A stretch of DNA of 64,000 nucleotides, taken from assembly GCF_028553725.1 (NCBI RefSeq), contig NZ_CP067124.1, positions 3,358,001-3,422,000 of the forward strand, given 5' to 3'. The position numbers were made by a program, and so were the translations under genes. Shown here one piece after another: positions 40,816 through 51,001 of this stretch. The DNA is from Paracoccus alcaliphilus (GTDB lineage: Bacteria > Pseudomonadota > Alphaproteobacteria > Rhodobacterales > Rhodobacteraceae). The notes below the pieces were generated by a model. The model saw only the letters and a program-made list of their open reading frames with translations. It ran no database searches and was not told the origin of the DNA. The first letter of the stretch is position 1; every line of letters begins with the position of its first letter.

Positions 40816-43035
40816 TCAACGGGCATGACGCCCGCCCCACGGCACCCGCCCCAGATGGTCGCGGGTCGAGGTGATCCGCAGCCCGCCATCCGCCGGATCG
40901 ACGGCCAGCGCGCCCGTGTCGCGCAAGGCCCAGGGGTCAATCAGCCCGCAGGCCGCCATGCCGTCGCGCCGCGCGTTCGGGACGGGTTCTGACGCAATCA
41001 CGATCCGGCCGGGCTGACAGGCCTGCAAGGCCCGATCCGCCGACCCCTTGCCGGTGAAATGCCAGACGCTCAGCCCGGCCTCGGGCCAGTCGATCCAGCG
41101 GTCGCGCCGGTCGCCCTGCCAGCCCGCCCGTGCCGCCGCCTGTTCCTGCGTGGCGATATCGCCATCCTCCAGCAGCCATGTCGAGACGACGAAACTGCCC
41201 CCCGCCGGTTTCGACAGGGCGCGTCCCGCGGGCGTCATCAGCCCCACCGCCTCGGCCTCGGGCGCGATCAGCAGCGCCGGGCGAGAGGTTCCCAGCCACA
41301 GCCCGCCCGCCCCCAGCAGCATCAGCCAGCCGGCCACAAAGCCCGCGAAGGGCGGTGTCACCCGCCGCCAGCCCTGCCCGGGCCGCCAGCACAGGATGGT
41401 CAGCATCGCGCCGAAACACATCAGCGGCAGCACCTGCCACGGCGGCAGCGGAATCGCGGTGACGGCACCACCCAGCCCGGCGACGCGATCCGCCACGATC
41501 AGCATCCATTTCGTTCCGATCCCCATCACCCACAGCGCCGGTGCGGCCAGACCCAGCGGCCCCAGAATTGCCGCGATCACGCCGGCGGGCATGACCAGCG
41601 CACCCATCACCGGCACCACCAGCAGATTGGCGATCAACCCGTATTGCGCCATCCGGCTGAAATGCGCCGCCGCGATGGGCGAGGTCGCCATTCCCGCCAC
41701 GAATGACGAAATCACCAGCATGCACACGGGCCGCAGCCACCAGGGCACGCGCCGCGCCACTTTCATCCACGGCCCATAGCTGAGGATCAGCGCGACCGTG
41801 GCGGCAAAGCTCATCTGAAAACCGGGCGAGGTCACCGCGTCGGGGCTGTAGATCAGGATCAGCACCGCCGCCAGCGCCACGGTTCGCAGCGAGATCGCCC
41901 GCCGGTCCACCAGAATCGCGCCCAGCATGACGGCAACCATGATGAAGGACCGCTCGGTCGCGACCCCGCCGCCCGACAGCCACAGATAGATCGCGGCAGC
42001 CATCATCGCCGCCGCCGCCGCCAGCTTGTGCGTCGGCCCCGGCAGCAGCACCCCCAGACCGCCCGCCAGCACCAGCGCCAGCCGCAGCGCGTTATAGACG
42101 AAACCCGCCAGCATCCCCATATGCAGCCCGGAAATCGAGATGATGTGGTAAAGGTTCGAGGCCCGCATGATCTCGTTCGTGGCCTCGCTGATACCGGACC
42201 GGTCGCCGGTCATCAGGGCCGAGGCCACCGCCCCCTCCTGCCCGCCGATATGGTCCTGAATGGCACGGCTGATCGACATCCGCGCCCGGTGCATCCCCCA
42301 CATGCCGCCCTCGGGCGGGGCGACGCTCATCACCGGATTGCGGGCGTAACCGACCGCGCCCAGCCCGCTGAACCACGCGAATTGCCGAAAATCGAAACTG
42401 CCGGGAGAGGCCGGACCGGGCGGCGGTCCCAGATGGCCGGTCAGCATGATCCGCTGACCCAGCGCGGGCATGTCACCCGTCGCCGCCGCGCCCATCAGCG
42501 ACAGGCGGACACGGCGCGGCACCCGCTCGGGCGCGGTATTCTTCAGCACCACCTGATCCAGCGTCAGCCGGATGCGGTCACGCGAAGAGCGGTCGATCAC
42601 GACCAGCCGCCCCTCGACCGGGCCGTAATAGCGCCACTCCATCACCGGGGCCGCGACCAGCGCCGAACGGGTGGCCGTCAGCCCGACCCCCGCCACCGTC
42701 AGTGCCACGGCGGCCGCGATCATCCGCAGCATATCCGCCGCCTGCCAGCCCAACCTGCCCCGCAGCGCCAGACCCGGCGCCAGCGTCAGAACCATCAGCG
42801 CGGCCAGACCCGTCAGCCCGGTCAGCGCCAGCATCTGCACCGACCAGAAGCCCGGCGCGGCGAACCACGCCGCGATTCCCGCCGACATCCAGACCGGCAC
42901 CCACAGGAACAATCCCGCCCGGTTGGTGGCCGCAGGCCGGGGCCGGCGCGGAACCGCCGCCGCCAACGCCTTTGGACGTGCGGACGGGATCGCAGGCTGG
43001 ATCGCTGGTGGGGCCATGCCTGACGTGGCAGACAT
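40816..43035 (-). CDS. comEC: ComEC/Rec2 family competence membrane protein
   Basis: 739-aa polytopic membrane protein, the predicted channel for single-stranded DNA uptake. After two N-terminal hydrophobic segments and a DUF4131-type OB region (VEGRLVVIDRSSRDRIRLTL), the Competence domain shows ISISGLHMGMLAGF, LWLSGGGVATERSFIM and SPGFQMSFAATVAL. The C-terminal metallo-beta-lactamase-like domain of Firmicute ComEC is lacking; the end is a short hydrolase-free region. Convergent with the aminotransferase (16 bp) and divergent from gltX. Confidence 0.92.
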   Translation of the reverse strand: MSATSGMAPPAIQPAIPSARPKALAAAVPRRPRPAATNRAGLFLWVPVWMSAGIAAWFAAPGFWSVQMLALTGLTGLAALMVLTLAPGLALRGRLGWQAADMLRMIAAAVALTVAGVGLTATRSALVAAPVMEWRYYGPVEGRLVVIDRSSRDRIRLTLDQVVLKNTAPERVPRRVRLSLMGAAATGDMPALGQRIMLTGHLGPPPGPASPGSFDFRQFAWFSGLGAVGYARNPVMSVAPPEGGMWGMHRARMSISRAIQDHIGGQEGAVASALMTGDRSGISEATNEIMRASNLYHIISISGLHMGMLAGFVYNALRLALVLAGGLGVLLPGPTHKLAAAAAMMAAAIYLWLSGGGVATERSFIMVAVMLGAILVDRRAISLRTVALAAVLILIYSPDAVTSPGFQMSFAATVALILSYGPWMKVARRVPWWLRPVCMLVISSFVAGMATSPIAAAHFSRMAQYGLIANLLVVPVMGALVMPAGVIAAILGPLGLAAPALWVMGIGTKWMLIVADRVAGLGGAVTAIPLPPWQVLPLMCFGAMLTILCWRPGQGWRRVTPPFAGFVAGWLMLLGAGGLWLGTSRPALLIAPEAEAVGLMTPAGRALSKPAGGSFVVSTWLLEDGDIATQEQAAARAGWQGDRRDRWIDWPEAGLSVWHFTGKGSADRALQACQPGRIVIASEPVPNARRDGMAACGLIDPWALRDTGALAVDPADGGLRITSTRDHLGRVPWGGRHAR

Positions 43036-43142
43036 TCTTGTTCTTTCCGGACCGCTTCTCTATCACTCGGCCCCGAGGATGACAGGCAACCCTTACGAAA
43101 TGGTTAACCGCGTCCACCCCTATAAGACTCAAGAAGGCCGCG

Positions 43143-44540
43143 ATGACCCAGACCCGTCCCGTCGTCACCCGTTTCGCCCCCTCGCCGACCGGCTATCTGC
43201 ATATCGGCGGTGCCCGCACGGCGCTGTTCAACTGGCTGTATGCACGCGGAAGGGGCGGCAGGTTCCTGCTGCGGATCGAGGATACCGATCGCGCGCGTTC
43301 CACCCCCGAGGCCACCGAGGCGATCCTCAAGGGCCTGAAATGGCTGGGTCTGGACTGGGACGGAGAGCCGATCAGCCAGTTCGCCCGCAAGGACCGCCAT
43401 GCCGAGGTCGCGCATCAGATGCTGGCGGCAGGCACGGCCTATAAGTGCTTTTCCACGCCCGAGGAAATCGCCGTCTGGCGCGACGCGAACCCCCGCCAGC
43501 CGTTCCAGAGCCCGTGGCGCAACGCGACCGATCTGCCCGACGCCCCCTTTGCGATTCGCCTGAAGGCCCCGCGGACGGGCGAAACGGTGATCCAGGATGC
43601 GGTGCAGGGCGATGTCCGCGTCGCCAACGATCAGCTGGACGACATGGTGCTGTTACGCAGCGATGGCACACCCACCTATATGCTGGCCGTCGTGGTGGAC
43701 GATCACGACATGGGCGTGACGCATGTGATCCGGGGGGATGACCACCTGACCAATACCGCGCGGCAGATCCAGATCTATGATGCGATGGGCTGGCCACGCC
43801 CGGTCTTTGCCCATATCCCGCTGATTCATGGCGAGGATGGCAAGAAGCTGTCGAAACGCCACGGTGCGGTCGGGCTGCATGAATTCGCCGCGCTGGGATA
43901 TCCGGCCAGTGCGATGCGCAACTATCTGGCGCGTCTGGGCTGGAGCCATGGCGACGATGAGCTGTTCGACGACGATCAGGCCCGCGAATGGTTCGATCTG
44001 CCGGGAATCGGTCGTGCCCCTGCCCGGCTGGATTTCAAGAAGCTGGAGCATGTCAGCAGCCACCATATCGGCGCGATGGACGACCAGGCGCTGCTGAAAA
44101 CGCTGGAGGATTTCCTGAAGGAAACCGGCGCCCCGGCGCTGACCGAACGTCAGAGGGAACGCCTGACTCTGGCGCTGCCCGCGCTGAAGGAAAAGGCGAA
44201 AACCCTGCCTGCGCTGCTGGATCAGGCCCGTTTCGCGCTGATCGACCGGCCCGTCGAGGTCGATGAAAAGGCGGCTAGATCGCTGGATACGGTATCCCGT
44301 GGTATGCTGAAATCGTTGACTGCCGCATTGCAGCATGCTAGCTGGCAGCGAGACGAGCTGGAGCAGGCGGCCAAGACGGTTGCCGATGAAAATGGCGTCG
44401 GGTTGGGCAAGATTGCGGGGCCCCTGCGCGCCGCTCTGGCCGGACGGACCGCCACCCCCAGCGTGTTCGACATGATGACGGCGCTAGGCCGCGATGAATC
44501 GCTGGCCCGGCTTCAGGACCAGACCGAATTGGCAGGCTGA
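43143..44540 (+). CDS. gltX: Glutamyl-tRNA synthetase
   Basis: Class I aminoacyl-tRNA synthetase, 465 aa. The HIGH motif is [15 protein letters not shown] (about 11-25) and the KMSKS-type motif is KKLSKRH (234-240). In Rhodobacterales there are usually two gltX genes; this one could charge tRNA-Glu only or also tRNA-Gln, the latter then corrected by GatCAB; sequence alone does not tell me. Length and start are standard, the ATG having AAGGCCG before it. Confidence 0.96.
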   Translation: MTQTRPVVTRFAPSPTGYLHIGGARTALFNWLYARGRGGRFLLRIEDTDRARSTPEATEAILKGLKWLGLDWDGEPISQFARKDRHAEVAHQMLAAGTAYKCFSTPEEIAVWRDANPRQPFQSPWRNATDLPDAPFAIRLKAPRTGETVIQDAVQGDVRVANDQLDDMVLLRSDGTPTYMLAVVVDDHDMGVTHVIRGDDHLTNTARQIQIYDAMGWPRPVFAHIPLIHGEDGKKLSKRHGAVGLHEFAALGYPASAMRNYLARLGWSHGDDELFDDDQAREWFDLPGIGRAPARLDFKKLEHVSSHHIGAMDDQALLKTLEDFLKETGAPALTERQRERLTLALPALKEKAKTLPALLDQARFALIDRPVEVDEKAARSLDTVSRGMLKSLTAALQHASWQRDELEQAAKTVADENGVGLGKIAGPLRAALAGRTATPSVFDMMTALGRDESLARLQDQTELAG

Positions 44541-44617
44541 TTGCCTGTCCCCACATGCCAGGGCCGCCCCGAGCGTTATGACGGATGGCCTGGCGCAAGC
44601 CGGAAAGGACGTTTTTG

Positions 44618-45910
44618 ATGGCCGAACCGAAACAGGCGACAATCAAGGTGAATGGGGCCGAATACGAGCTTCCGATCCTCAAGCCCACCGTCGGACCCGA
44701 GGTCCTGGATATCCGCAAGCTTTATGGTCAGGCGGATGTCTTTACCTATGATCCCGGCTTCACCTCGACGGCAAGCTGCGATTCCACCATCACCTATATC
44801 GATGGCGACAAGGGAGAGCTGTGGTATCGCGGCTATCCGATCGAGCAGCTGGCGGGCAAGTCGCATTACCTCGAAGTCTGCTATCTGCTGCTTTACGGCG
44901 AATTGCCGACCGAATCGCAGATGATCGATTTCGAGAACCGCGTCACGCGCCACACGATGGTGCATGAACAGATGCACAACTTCTTCCGCGGTTTCCGCCG
45001 CGACGCCCACCCGATGGCAACCATGGTTGCGGTGGTGGGCGCGATGTCCGCATTCTATCATGATTCGACCGATATCAACGATCCGTGGCAGCGCGAGGTC
45101 GCCTCGATCCGGCTGGTCGCGAAACTGCCGACCATCGCCGCGATGGCCTATAAGTATTCGATCGGCCAGCCCTTCGTCTATCCGCGCAACGAGCTGGATT
45201 ATGCCAGCAATTTCCTGCATATGTGCTTTTCGGTCCCGGCCGAGAAATACGATGTCGATCCCGCCCTGGCCCGCGCCATGGACCGGATCTTCACCCTGCA
45301 TGCCGATCACGAACAGAACGCCTCGACCTCGACCGTGCGTCTGGCCGGATCCTCGGGGGCGAACCCGTTTGCCTGTATCGCGGCGGGCATCGCCTGTCTG
45401 TGGGGCCCGGCCCATGGCGGCGCCAATCAGGCCTGTCTGGAAATGCTGCGCGAGATCGGCAGCGTGGACCGGATCCCCGATTTCATCCAGAAGGCCAAAA
45501 GCAAGGACGATCCGTTCAAGCTGATGGGCTTTGGCCACCGGGTCTACAAGAACTTCGATCCGCGCGCCAAGGTGATGAAGGAATCCGCCGACGAGGTGCT
45601 GGGGCTGCTGGGCGTCCAGAACAACCCGACGCTGCAGGTCGCCAAGGAACTGGAAAAGATCGCGCTGGAGGACGAGTATTTCATCGAGAAGAAGCTCTAT
45701 CCCAACGTCGATTTCTATTCGGGGATCATCCTCGAGGCGATGGGCTTCCCGACCTCGATGTTCACGCCGATCTTTGCGATGTCGCGCACGGTCGGCTGGA
45801 TCGCACAGTGGAAAGAGATGATCGGCGATCCGCAGAACAAGATCGGGCGCCCGCGCCAGCTGTATGTCGGTTCGGACAAGCGCGACTATGTGGATGTCGC
45901 CAACCGCTGA
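44618..45910 (+). CDS. gltA: Citrate synthase
   Basis: TCA-cycle entry enzyme, type II (hexameric, NADH-sensitive type), 430 aa. Substrate and catalytic motifs: [16 protein letters not shown] (His), [13 protein letters not shown] (His/Arg) and [16 protein letters not shown] (Asp). The opening [20 protein letters not shown] and GGAAAGGA upstream fix the start; the frame goes 33 bp further. Followed by a strong terminator. Confidence 0.97.
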   Translation: MAEPKQATIKVNGAEYELPILKPTVGPEVLDIRKLYGQADVFTYDPGFTSTASCDSTITYIDGDKGELWYRGYPIEQLAGKSHYLEVCYLLLYGELPTESQMIDFENRVTRHTMVHEQMHNFFRGFRRDAHPMATMVAVVGAMSAFYHDSTDINDPWQREVASIRLVAKLPTIAAMAYKYSIGQPFVYPRNELDYASNFLHMCFSVPAEKYDVDPALARAMDRIFTLHADHEQNASTSTVRLAGSSGANPFACIAAGIACLWGPAHGGANQACLEMLREIGSVDRIPDFIQKAKSKDDPFKLMGFGHRVYKNFDPRAKVMKESADEVLGLLGVQNNPTLQVAKELEKIALEDEYFIEKKLYPNVDFYSGIILEAMGFPTSMFTPIFAMSRTVGWIAQWKEMIGDPQNKIGRPRQLYVGSDKRDYVDVANR

Positions 45911-45932
45911 TCGCGGCGGACGGCGGACGACG

Positions 45933-45958
45933 AAGGCCCCCTTTGCCGGGGGCCTTTT
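45933..45958 (+). terminator. Rho-independent terminator of gltA
   Basis: AAGGCCCCC, a 6-nt loop and GGGGGCC followed by TTTT, 22 bp after the gltA stop. Confidence 0.88.
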
Positions 45959-46032
45959 CATTGGCGGCCTCATGTTGGCTGCGGCGACAAGACGGCTTGC
46001 ACGCGCAGCCGGGCTTTGGCATGGGGACGGGC

Positions 46033-46701
46033 ATGAACGATACGCATCAGGAAAATCCGGCGCAGAAACTGGCGCTGGTCACCGGCGCCTCGCGCGGGTT
46101 GGGGGCGGCGCTGGCCGAGTTGCTGGCGGCGCAGGGATATCACGTCCTGGCCGTCGCCCGCACCGTCGGCGGGCTGGAAGAGCTGGACGACCGCATCCGC
46201 GGGCTGGGCGGCAGCTCCACGCTGGCGCCGATGGATGTGGCCGAGGCCCCGGCCATGCAGCAGATGACCGAGGCCATCGCCAGCCGCTGGGGCGGGCTGG
46301 ATCTGTGGGCGCATTGCGCCATCCATGCCGCGCCCCTGTCGCCCGCGCCGCATATCGACGGCAAGGACTGGTCGAAATCCATGCTGGTCAATGTCGAGGT
46401 GACACGCGGGTTGATCGCCCTGCTGGAACCCTTGCTGATCGCGCGCAAGGGCACGGCGCTGTTCTTTGACGATCCGCGCGGCGGGGCCAAGTTCTTTGGC
46501 GCCTATGGCGCGACCAAGGCGGCGCAGATCGCGCTGGCCCGCAGCTGGCAGGCGGAAACGGCGAAGATCGGCCCCCGGATCGTCATCGCCGAGCCCGCCC
46601 CGATGCCGACCGCCACCCGCGCCCGGTTCTTTCCGGGCGAGGACCGGACCGCCCTGACACCCTGCAAGGACGAGGCCGCGCGGATACTGGCCGGGCTGTG
46701 A
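46033..46701 (+). CDS. Short-chain dehydrogenase/reductase
   Basis: 222-aa SDR-family oxidoreductase. The NAD(P)-binding TGASRGLGAAL is at the N-terminus and the catalytic Tyr158-x3-Lys162 in FGAYGATKAAQIAL; the usual NNAG is replaced by AHCAIHAAP, a departure from the standard motif. Substrate unknown. ATG 46033 is chosen because GGGGACGGG lies just upstream. It converges with the aminopeptidase P gene across repeat copy G. Confidence 0.88.
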   Translation: MNDTHQENPAQKLALVTGASRGLGAALAELLAAQGYHVLAVARTVGGLEELDDRIRGLGGSSTLAPMDVAEAPAMQQMTEAIASRWGGLDLWAHCAIHAAPLSPAPHIDGKDWSKSMLVNVEVTRGLIALLEPLLIARKGTALFFDDPRGGAKFFGAYGATKAAQIALARSWQAETAKIGPRIVIAEPAPMPTATRARFFPGEDRTALTPCKDEAARILAGL

Positions 46702-46717
46702 TTGCGTCCCGCGACGG

Positions 46718-46774
46718 TGGGGGGCTGCCTGCCCCCCACGCCCCCCGGAGGTATTTTCGAGGAGTGCGAGGGGC
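46718..46774. repeat. Dispersed intergenic repeat, copy G
   Basis: GGGGGG...CCCCCC hairpin, then CCCCCCGGAGGTATTTTCG and AGGAGTGCGAGGGG. This is the same core as copies D and F, in inverted orientation to D, between the convergent SDR and aminopeptidase genes. Confidence 0.7.
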
Positions 46775-46779
46775 GGGTT

Positions 46780-48576
46780 TCAGGTCAGCGGGGTAGTGGC
46801 GCGGTCCAGCCAGTTCTGGCTGTCGGGGTCGAGATGGGGGCCGAGTTCGGTTCTCACGCGGGCGTGGTAGGTGTCGAGCCAGGCGATTTCCTCGGTGGAG
46901 AGCGCGTTGGTGTCGATCAGGCGGCGGTCGATGGGGCAGAGGGTCAGGGTCTCGAAACCCAGCATATTGCGGCCGGGTTCGGCCTTGACTTCGGTCGTCA
47001 CGATCAGGTTCTCGATGCGGATGCCGAAGGCGCCCGCGCGGTAATAGCCGGGCTCATTCGACAGGATCATGCCGGGTTCGAGGGGTAGATCGCTGGCGCG
47101 GCTGATCCGTGCCGGACCTTCATGGACGCAAAGCGCCGCGCCGACTCCGTGGCCGGTGCCGTGGTCGTAATCAAGCCCCTGCTGCCACAGGAACTGCCGG
47201 GCCAGCGCGTCGAGATGGCCGCCGGCCACTCCTTTGGGGAAGCACGCGCGACTGAGGGCGATCATGCCGCGCAGCACGGCGGTATAGGGCGCAATGGCTT
47301 CAGGCGGCGGCGTTCCGAGGGCGACCGTGCGGGTGATGTCGGTGGTGCCATCCGCATATTGGCCGCCGGAATCGATCAGCAGCAGGTCCGAGGCCGCAAG
47401 GCGGCGGTTGCTGGCATGGGTGACGCGGTAATGGACGATGGCGCCGTTCGGGCCCGCGCCGCAGATCGTGTCGAAGCTGATATCGGTGATCCCGGCCTCT
47501 TGCCGGAGAGCTTCCAGTCGCCGGACCACGTCGATCTCGGTCAGTTGCGCCGGGTCCTGCGTATCGAGCCAGGCCAGAAGCCGGACCATCGCCACGCCGT
47601 CGCGCTGATGGGCGGCGCGCATCCCGCTCAGTTCGGCGACGTTCTTGCGCGCCTTGGGCAGCACCGCCGGATCGGGGGCGCGGGCAATCCGGGTGCCCGC
47701 GGCCTCGATCAGGCGGAAGGCGGCTTCGGGGGCCGTTGCCGGGTCGAGGCGCACAGGGCCTTGCAGGTTGCCAAGGGCGGCGACCAGCCCGTCGGGAGGC
47801 AGGATCGTCACCTCATTGCCCAACCGCGCCCGCAGCTGGTCGTCGAACTTGGCCGCATCGACAAACAGCGCGACATGCCCGTTATCGGACAGGATCGCGA
47901 AGCCCTGCACCACCGGGTTCTTGGGCAGATCGCTGCCGCGGATGTTCAGCAGCCATGAAATCGAGTCGGGCAGCGACAAAAAGGCCGCCGCCTGCCCCGC
48001 ATCGACCAGCATATCGGCCAGCCGGTGGCGCTTGGCATGGGCGCATTCCCCGGCCAGATCCTCATCATGGGCGCGGGCCGGACCGATGGGCCGCGCGGGG
48101 CGATCGCTCCAGACCGCGTCCAGCGGGTTTTCGTCCAGCCCGATCAGGCCGATGCCAGAGCCAGCCAGCCCCTTTTCCATCGCCTCGATCTCGGCCCGGG
48201 TGTGCAGCCAGGGGTCGAAACCGATGCGGCCGCCTTCGGGCAATGCCTCTTGCAGCCATGCGGAAGGGCGTGTCTCGGGCCAGTCCACCGGGGTAAAGCA
48301 GCCCGTGTCGATCTGGGTGCGGACCTGAAGGCGATAGCGGCCATCGACAAAGACCCCGGCGCGATCATGGGTCAGGATGCAGAACCCCGCGCTGCCGGTG
48401 AATCCGGTCAGCCATGCCAGCCGCGCATCGGCATCGGCCACATATTCGCCCTGATGGGCATCGGCGCGCGGCACGATGAAGCCGTCCAGCGACAGGTTCC
48501 GCAGGCGCGCCCGCAGCGCGGTCAGGCGGGCGGCGTGATCGCCCCCGCCAGCCGGATCGTCAAAGCTTTGATACAT
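46780..48576 (-). CDS. pepP: Xaa-Pro aminopeptidase (M24B family)
   Basis: 598-aa metallopeptidase that releases N-terminal residues before proline. Two N-terminal creatinase-like domains precede the pita-bread M24 domain with metal ligands in LLLIDSGGQYADGTTDITRT (two Asp), GTGHGVGAALCVHEGP (His) and SNEPGYY (Glu), plus IENLIV (Glu). The three-domain layout and length fit the eukaryote-type XPNPEP1-like group rather than E. coli PepP (441 aa). Starts 6 bp after the UPF0173 hydrolase stop, so both are one unit. Confidence 0.93.
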   Translation of the reverse strand: MYQSFDDPAGGGDHAARLTALRARLRNLSLDGFIVPRADAHQGEYVADADARLAWLTGFTGSAGFCILTHDRAGVFVDGRYRLQVRTQIDTGCFTPVDWPETRPSAWLQEALPEGGRIGFDPWLHTRAEIEAMEKGLAGSGIGLIGLDENPLDAVWSDRPARPIGPARAHDEDLAGECAHAKRHRLADMLVDAGQAAAFLSLPDSISWLLNIRGSDLPKNPVVQGFAILSDNGHVALFVDAAKFDDQLRARLGNEVTILPPDGLVAALGNLQGPVRLDPATAPEAAFRLIEAAGTRIARAPDPAVLPKARKNVAELSGMRAAHQRDGVAMVRLLAWLDTQDPAQLTEIDVVRRLEALRQEAGITDISFDTICGAGPNGAIVHYRVTHASNRRLAASDLLLIDSGGQYADGTTDITRTVALGTPPPEAIAPYTAVLRGMIALSRACFPKGVAGGHLDALARQFLWQQGLDYDHGTGHGVGAALCVHEGPARISRASDLPLEPGMILSNEPGYYRAGAFGIRIENLIVTTEVKAEPGRNMLGFETLTLCPIDRRLIDTNALSTEEIAWLDTYHARVRTELGPHLDPDSQNWLDRATTPLT

Positions 48577-48582
48577 GATGGA

Positions 48583-49275
48583 TCACAGGGCGATGGGCGC
48601 AAGGACTTCGGGCTCGATCACATCGACGCCGGGCAGGCCGGATTTCAGTGCTTCGGCCGATTGTTCCAGCAGCGGGAAGGTGCGGTAATGGCAGGGGATC
48701 ACCGTCTTGAAATCGAAGTACTTCTTCGCGGCGAAGGCGGCGCGCTTCATGTCCATGGTGAAATGGCCGCCCGCCGACAGGATGCCGATATCGGGCTGAT
48801 GATATTCGCCCATCCAGCCCATGTCGGCCATGATGTCGGTATCGCCCGAGACATAGATCACATGCCCCTCGCCCGCGATCATATAGCCCGATTCGTGGCC
48901 CGCATAGACCGGCCCATCGGCACCGTCCAGCGAACTGGAATGGCTGGCATTGACCATCGTCACCTGCGCGCCGCCCAGATCGATGGTGCCGCCCTTGTTG
49001 AAGCCGATCCCCTCTATCCCGTCGCGGCTTTGCCAGAAATTGATCAGGTCATAGATGCCGGCAACGGGGATCTTCAGCTCTCTCGCGATGGTCTGCGCAT
49101 CGCCGGTATGATCGCCGTGACCATGCGTCAGCAGGATATGGGTCGCGCCGGTGATCGCCTCGGCCCGCCGGTCTTCGGGAAACATCGGGTTCCCCGACAG
49201 CCACGGGTCGATCAGAATCACCGCCTGTTCGATTTCCAGACGAAAGCCGGAATGTCCAAGCCAGGTCAGTTTCAT
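48583..49275 (-). CDS. UPF0173 metal-dependent hydrolase
   Basis: 230-aa protein of the metallo-beta-lactamase fold. MKLTWLGHSGFRLE is the family opening, the metal site is THGHGDHTGDA (His51, His53, Asp55, His56), and VSGDTDI and PCHYRTFP give the further ligands. Enzymatic substrate unknown for the family. The ATG is preceded by GGAGG and the gene is cotranscribed with pepP. Confidence 0.93.
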   Translation of the reverse strand: MKLTWLGHSGFRLEIEQAVILIDPWLSGNPMFPEDRRAEAITGATHILLTHGHGDHTGDAQTIARELKIPVAGIYDLINFWQSRDGIEGIGFNKGGTIDLGGAQVTMVNASHSSSLDGADGPVYAGHESGYMIAGEGHVIYVSGDTDIMADMGWMGEYHQPDIGILSAGGHFTMDMKRAAFAAKKYFDFKTVIPCHYRTFPLLEQSAEALKSGLPGVDVIEPEVLAPIAL

Positions 49276-49340
49276 CGCTGCCTCCTGTTCGAATATCGGG
49301 GGCAGGTTAGCGGCAGGTCGCGGCGGTGACCAGCACCGAC

Positions 49341-49544
49341 CTAGTGGTCGTCATGCGCGTGGTCGCGGTCGATCACGAAACGCTTGTCGCAATAGCCGCA
49401 TTCGACCCAGCCGGTATCGCGCGGGATCGGCAGCCAGACGCGGGGATGGCCCAGCCCGCCGGCCTCATCGCCGTCGCAGGCGACTTTCCAGGTGGTGACG
49501 ATCTGGGTTTCGGGCGCGGCGTGTTCCGGGCTGGCGGCGGTCAT
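49341..49544 (-). CDS. Zinc-finger (zf-CHCC) domain protein
   Basis: 67-aa protein with C-x8-H-x14-C-x2-C in the mid to C-terminal part ([13 protein letters not shown] to [12 protein letters not shown]), the CHCC zinc-finger also found in the NDUFS6 subunit of respiratory complex I. In alphaproteobacteria it is thought to correspond to that subunit or an assembly factor. Divergent from the ABC ATPase gene. Confidence 0.88.
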   Translation of the reverse strand: MTAASPEHAAPETQIVTTWKVACDGDEAGGLGHPRVWLPIPRDTGWVECGYCDKRFVIDRDHAHDDH

Positions 49545-49615
49545 GGCGGTTCCTTGAGCTTTGACGCGAAACGCGGGATATGTCGGGCCACGATATTAGC
49601 CGGGAGACAGGCCGG

Positions 49616-50557
49616 ATGCCAGACGGATCGACAGCAGGAAACGCAATCGAGATCACGGGTTTGCGCAAGACCTATGCAGCCAGCGGCAATGCCCCGGCCA
49701 AACAGGCGCTGATGGGAATCGATCTTGCCATCCCGACCGGCAGCATCTTCGGGCTGCTGGGGCCGAACGGCGCGGGCAAATCGACGATGATCAACATTCT
49801 TGCCGGGCTGGTGAACAAGACCGCCGGGCGGGTGCGGATCTGGGGTTTCGATCAGGATGTGAACCCGCGCCAGTCCCGCGCGGCCATCGGGGTCATGCCG
49901 CAGGAACTGAACATGGACCCGTTCTTTACCCCCCGCGCCAGCCTGGAGGTTCAGGCGGGCCTTTACGGCGTGCCGAAACGCGAACGCTGGACCGACGAGC
50001 TTCTGGAACTGGTCGGGCTGACCGAGCAGGCCAATGCCTATGCCCGCAACCTGTCGGGCGGGATGCGGCGGCGGCTGCTGCTGGCCAAGGCGCTGGTGCA
50101 TCGCCCGCAGATCCTTGTGCTGGACGAGCCCACGGCGGGCGTGGACATCACCTTGCGCGAAATGCTGTGGGCCAATATCCGCAGGCTGAACGAACAGGGC
50201 ATGACCATCATCCTGACCACGCATTATCTGGAAGAGGCCGAACAGATGTGCGACGAAATCGCCATCATCAATCATGGCGAGCTGATCGTGCGCAAACCCA
50301 CCCGCGAATTACTGGACGGTATGGACGGCAAGACGCTGGTGATCGACGCAGGCGGGCGGGTCGAATTGCCCGCCCTGCCCGAGGGCGCCCATCCCGAATG
50401 GCGCGAGGACGGGCGGCTGGCGATCACCTATCCGCCCTCGCGTATCCGCGCGGATACGCTGTTGGACGCGCTGCGCGGTGCGGGCGTGCCGATTCTGGAC
50501 GTGGCCAGCGAGCAGCCCGATCTGGAGGATGTGTTCGTCGAACTGACGCGGGGTTAG
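49616..50557 (+). CDS. ABC transporter ATP-binding protein (ABC-2 type)
   Basis: 313-aa ATPase. Walker A GPNGAGKS at about 49-56, the signature LSGGMRRRLLLAKAL near 146, Walker B ILVLDEPTAGVD and the switch His in LTTHYLEEAE. The C-terminal ~85 residues form an extra domain of the CcmA/drug-exporter type. No permease gene follows (the HIT gene is convergent), so the transporter partner must be elsewhere. ATG 49616 with GGGAGACA upstream is preferred to the ATG at 49580. Confidence 0.9.
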   Translation: MPDGSTAGNAIEITGLRKTYAASGNAPAKQALMGIDLAIPTGSIFGLLGPNGAGKSTMINILAGLVNKTAGRVRIWGFDQDVNPRQSRAAIGVMPQELNMDPFFTPRASLEVQAGLYGVPKRERWTDELLELVGLTEQANAYARNLSGGMRRRLLLAKALVHRPQILVLDEPTAGVDITLREMLWANIRRLNEQGMTIILTTHYLEEAEQMCDEIAIINHGELIVRKPTRELLDGMDGKTLVIDAGGRVELPALPEGAHPEWREDGRLAITYPPSRIRADTLLDALRGAGVPILDVASEQPDLEDVFVELTRG

Positions 50558-50602
50558 GCCCCCGCGTCGGGTTTGGTCGCGTGGGCGTCAGTCGCGTCCG
50601 CT

Positions 50603-50986
50603 TCAGTCGCGCAGCGCCAGCATCGGGCCCATCACCCGCCCGCCCATGATGTGCAGATGGTAATGCGGCACTTCCTGCACGCCGTGGACGCCGGTATTGG
50701 CCACGGTACGGAAGCCCTGCCCGCCACTATCCAGCCCGACGCCTTCCTTGGCGATGGCCTCGGCGCACAGCCGGGTGAAGCCGACGATCTCGGCATCCGA
50801 GGCATTGGCGGCGAAATCGTCATAGCTGACATAACGCCCCTTGGGGATCACCAGCACATGGCTGGGCGCCTGAGGCCGGATGTCGCGAAAGGCCAGCGCA
50901 TGTTCGTTCTCGGCCACGGTGTCGTTGGGGATTTCGTTGCGCAGGATCTTGGCAAAGATGTTGTTGTCATCATAATCGAAAGCCAT
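50603..50986 (-). CDS. HIT family protein (HINT-type)
   Basis: 127-aa nucleotide hydrolase/transferase-type protein with the histidine triad HYHLHI in PHYHLHIMGGR. FAKILRNEIPNDTVAENEHA and HVLVIPKGRYVSYDD are HINT-like (adenosine phosphoramidase). Substrate in this organism unknown. It follows the glycosyltransferase gene with 15 bp between and could be cotranscribed. Confidence 0.93.
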   Translation of the reverse strand: MAFDYDDNNIFAKILRNEIPNDTVAENEHALAFRDIRPQAPSHVLVIPKGRYVSYDDFAANASDAEIVGFTRLCAEAIAKEGVGLDSGGQGFRTVANTGVHGVQEVPHYHLHIMGGRVMGPMLALRD

Positions 50987-51001
50987 CGTCGGCTCCTTTC
51001 G

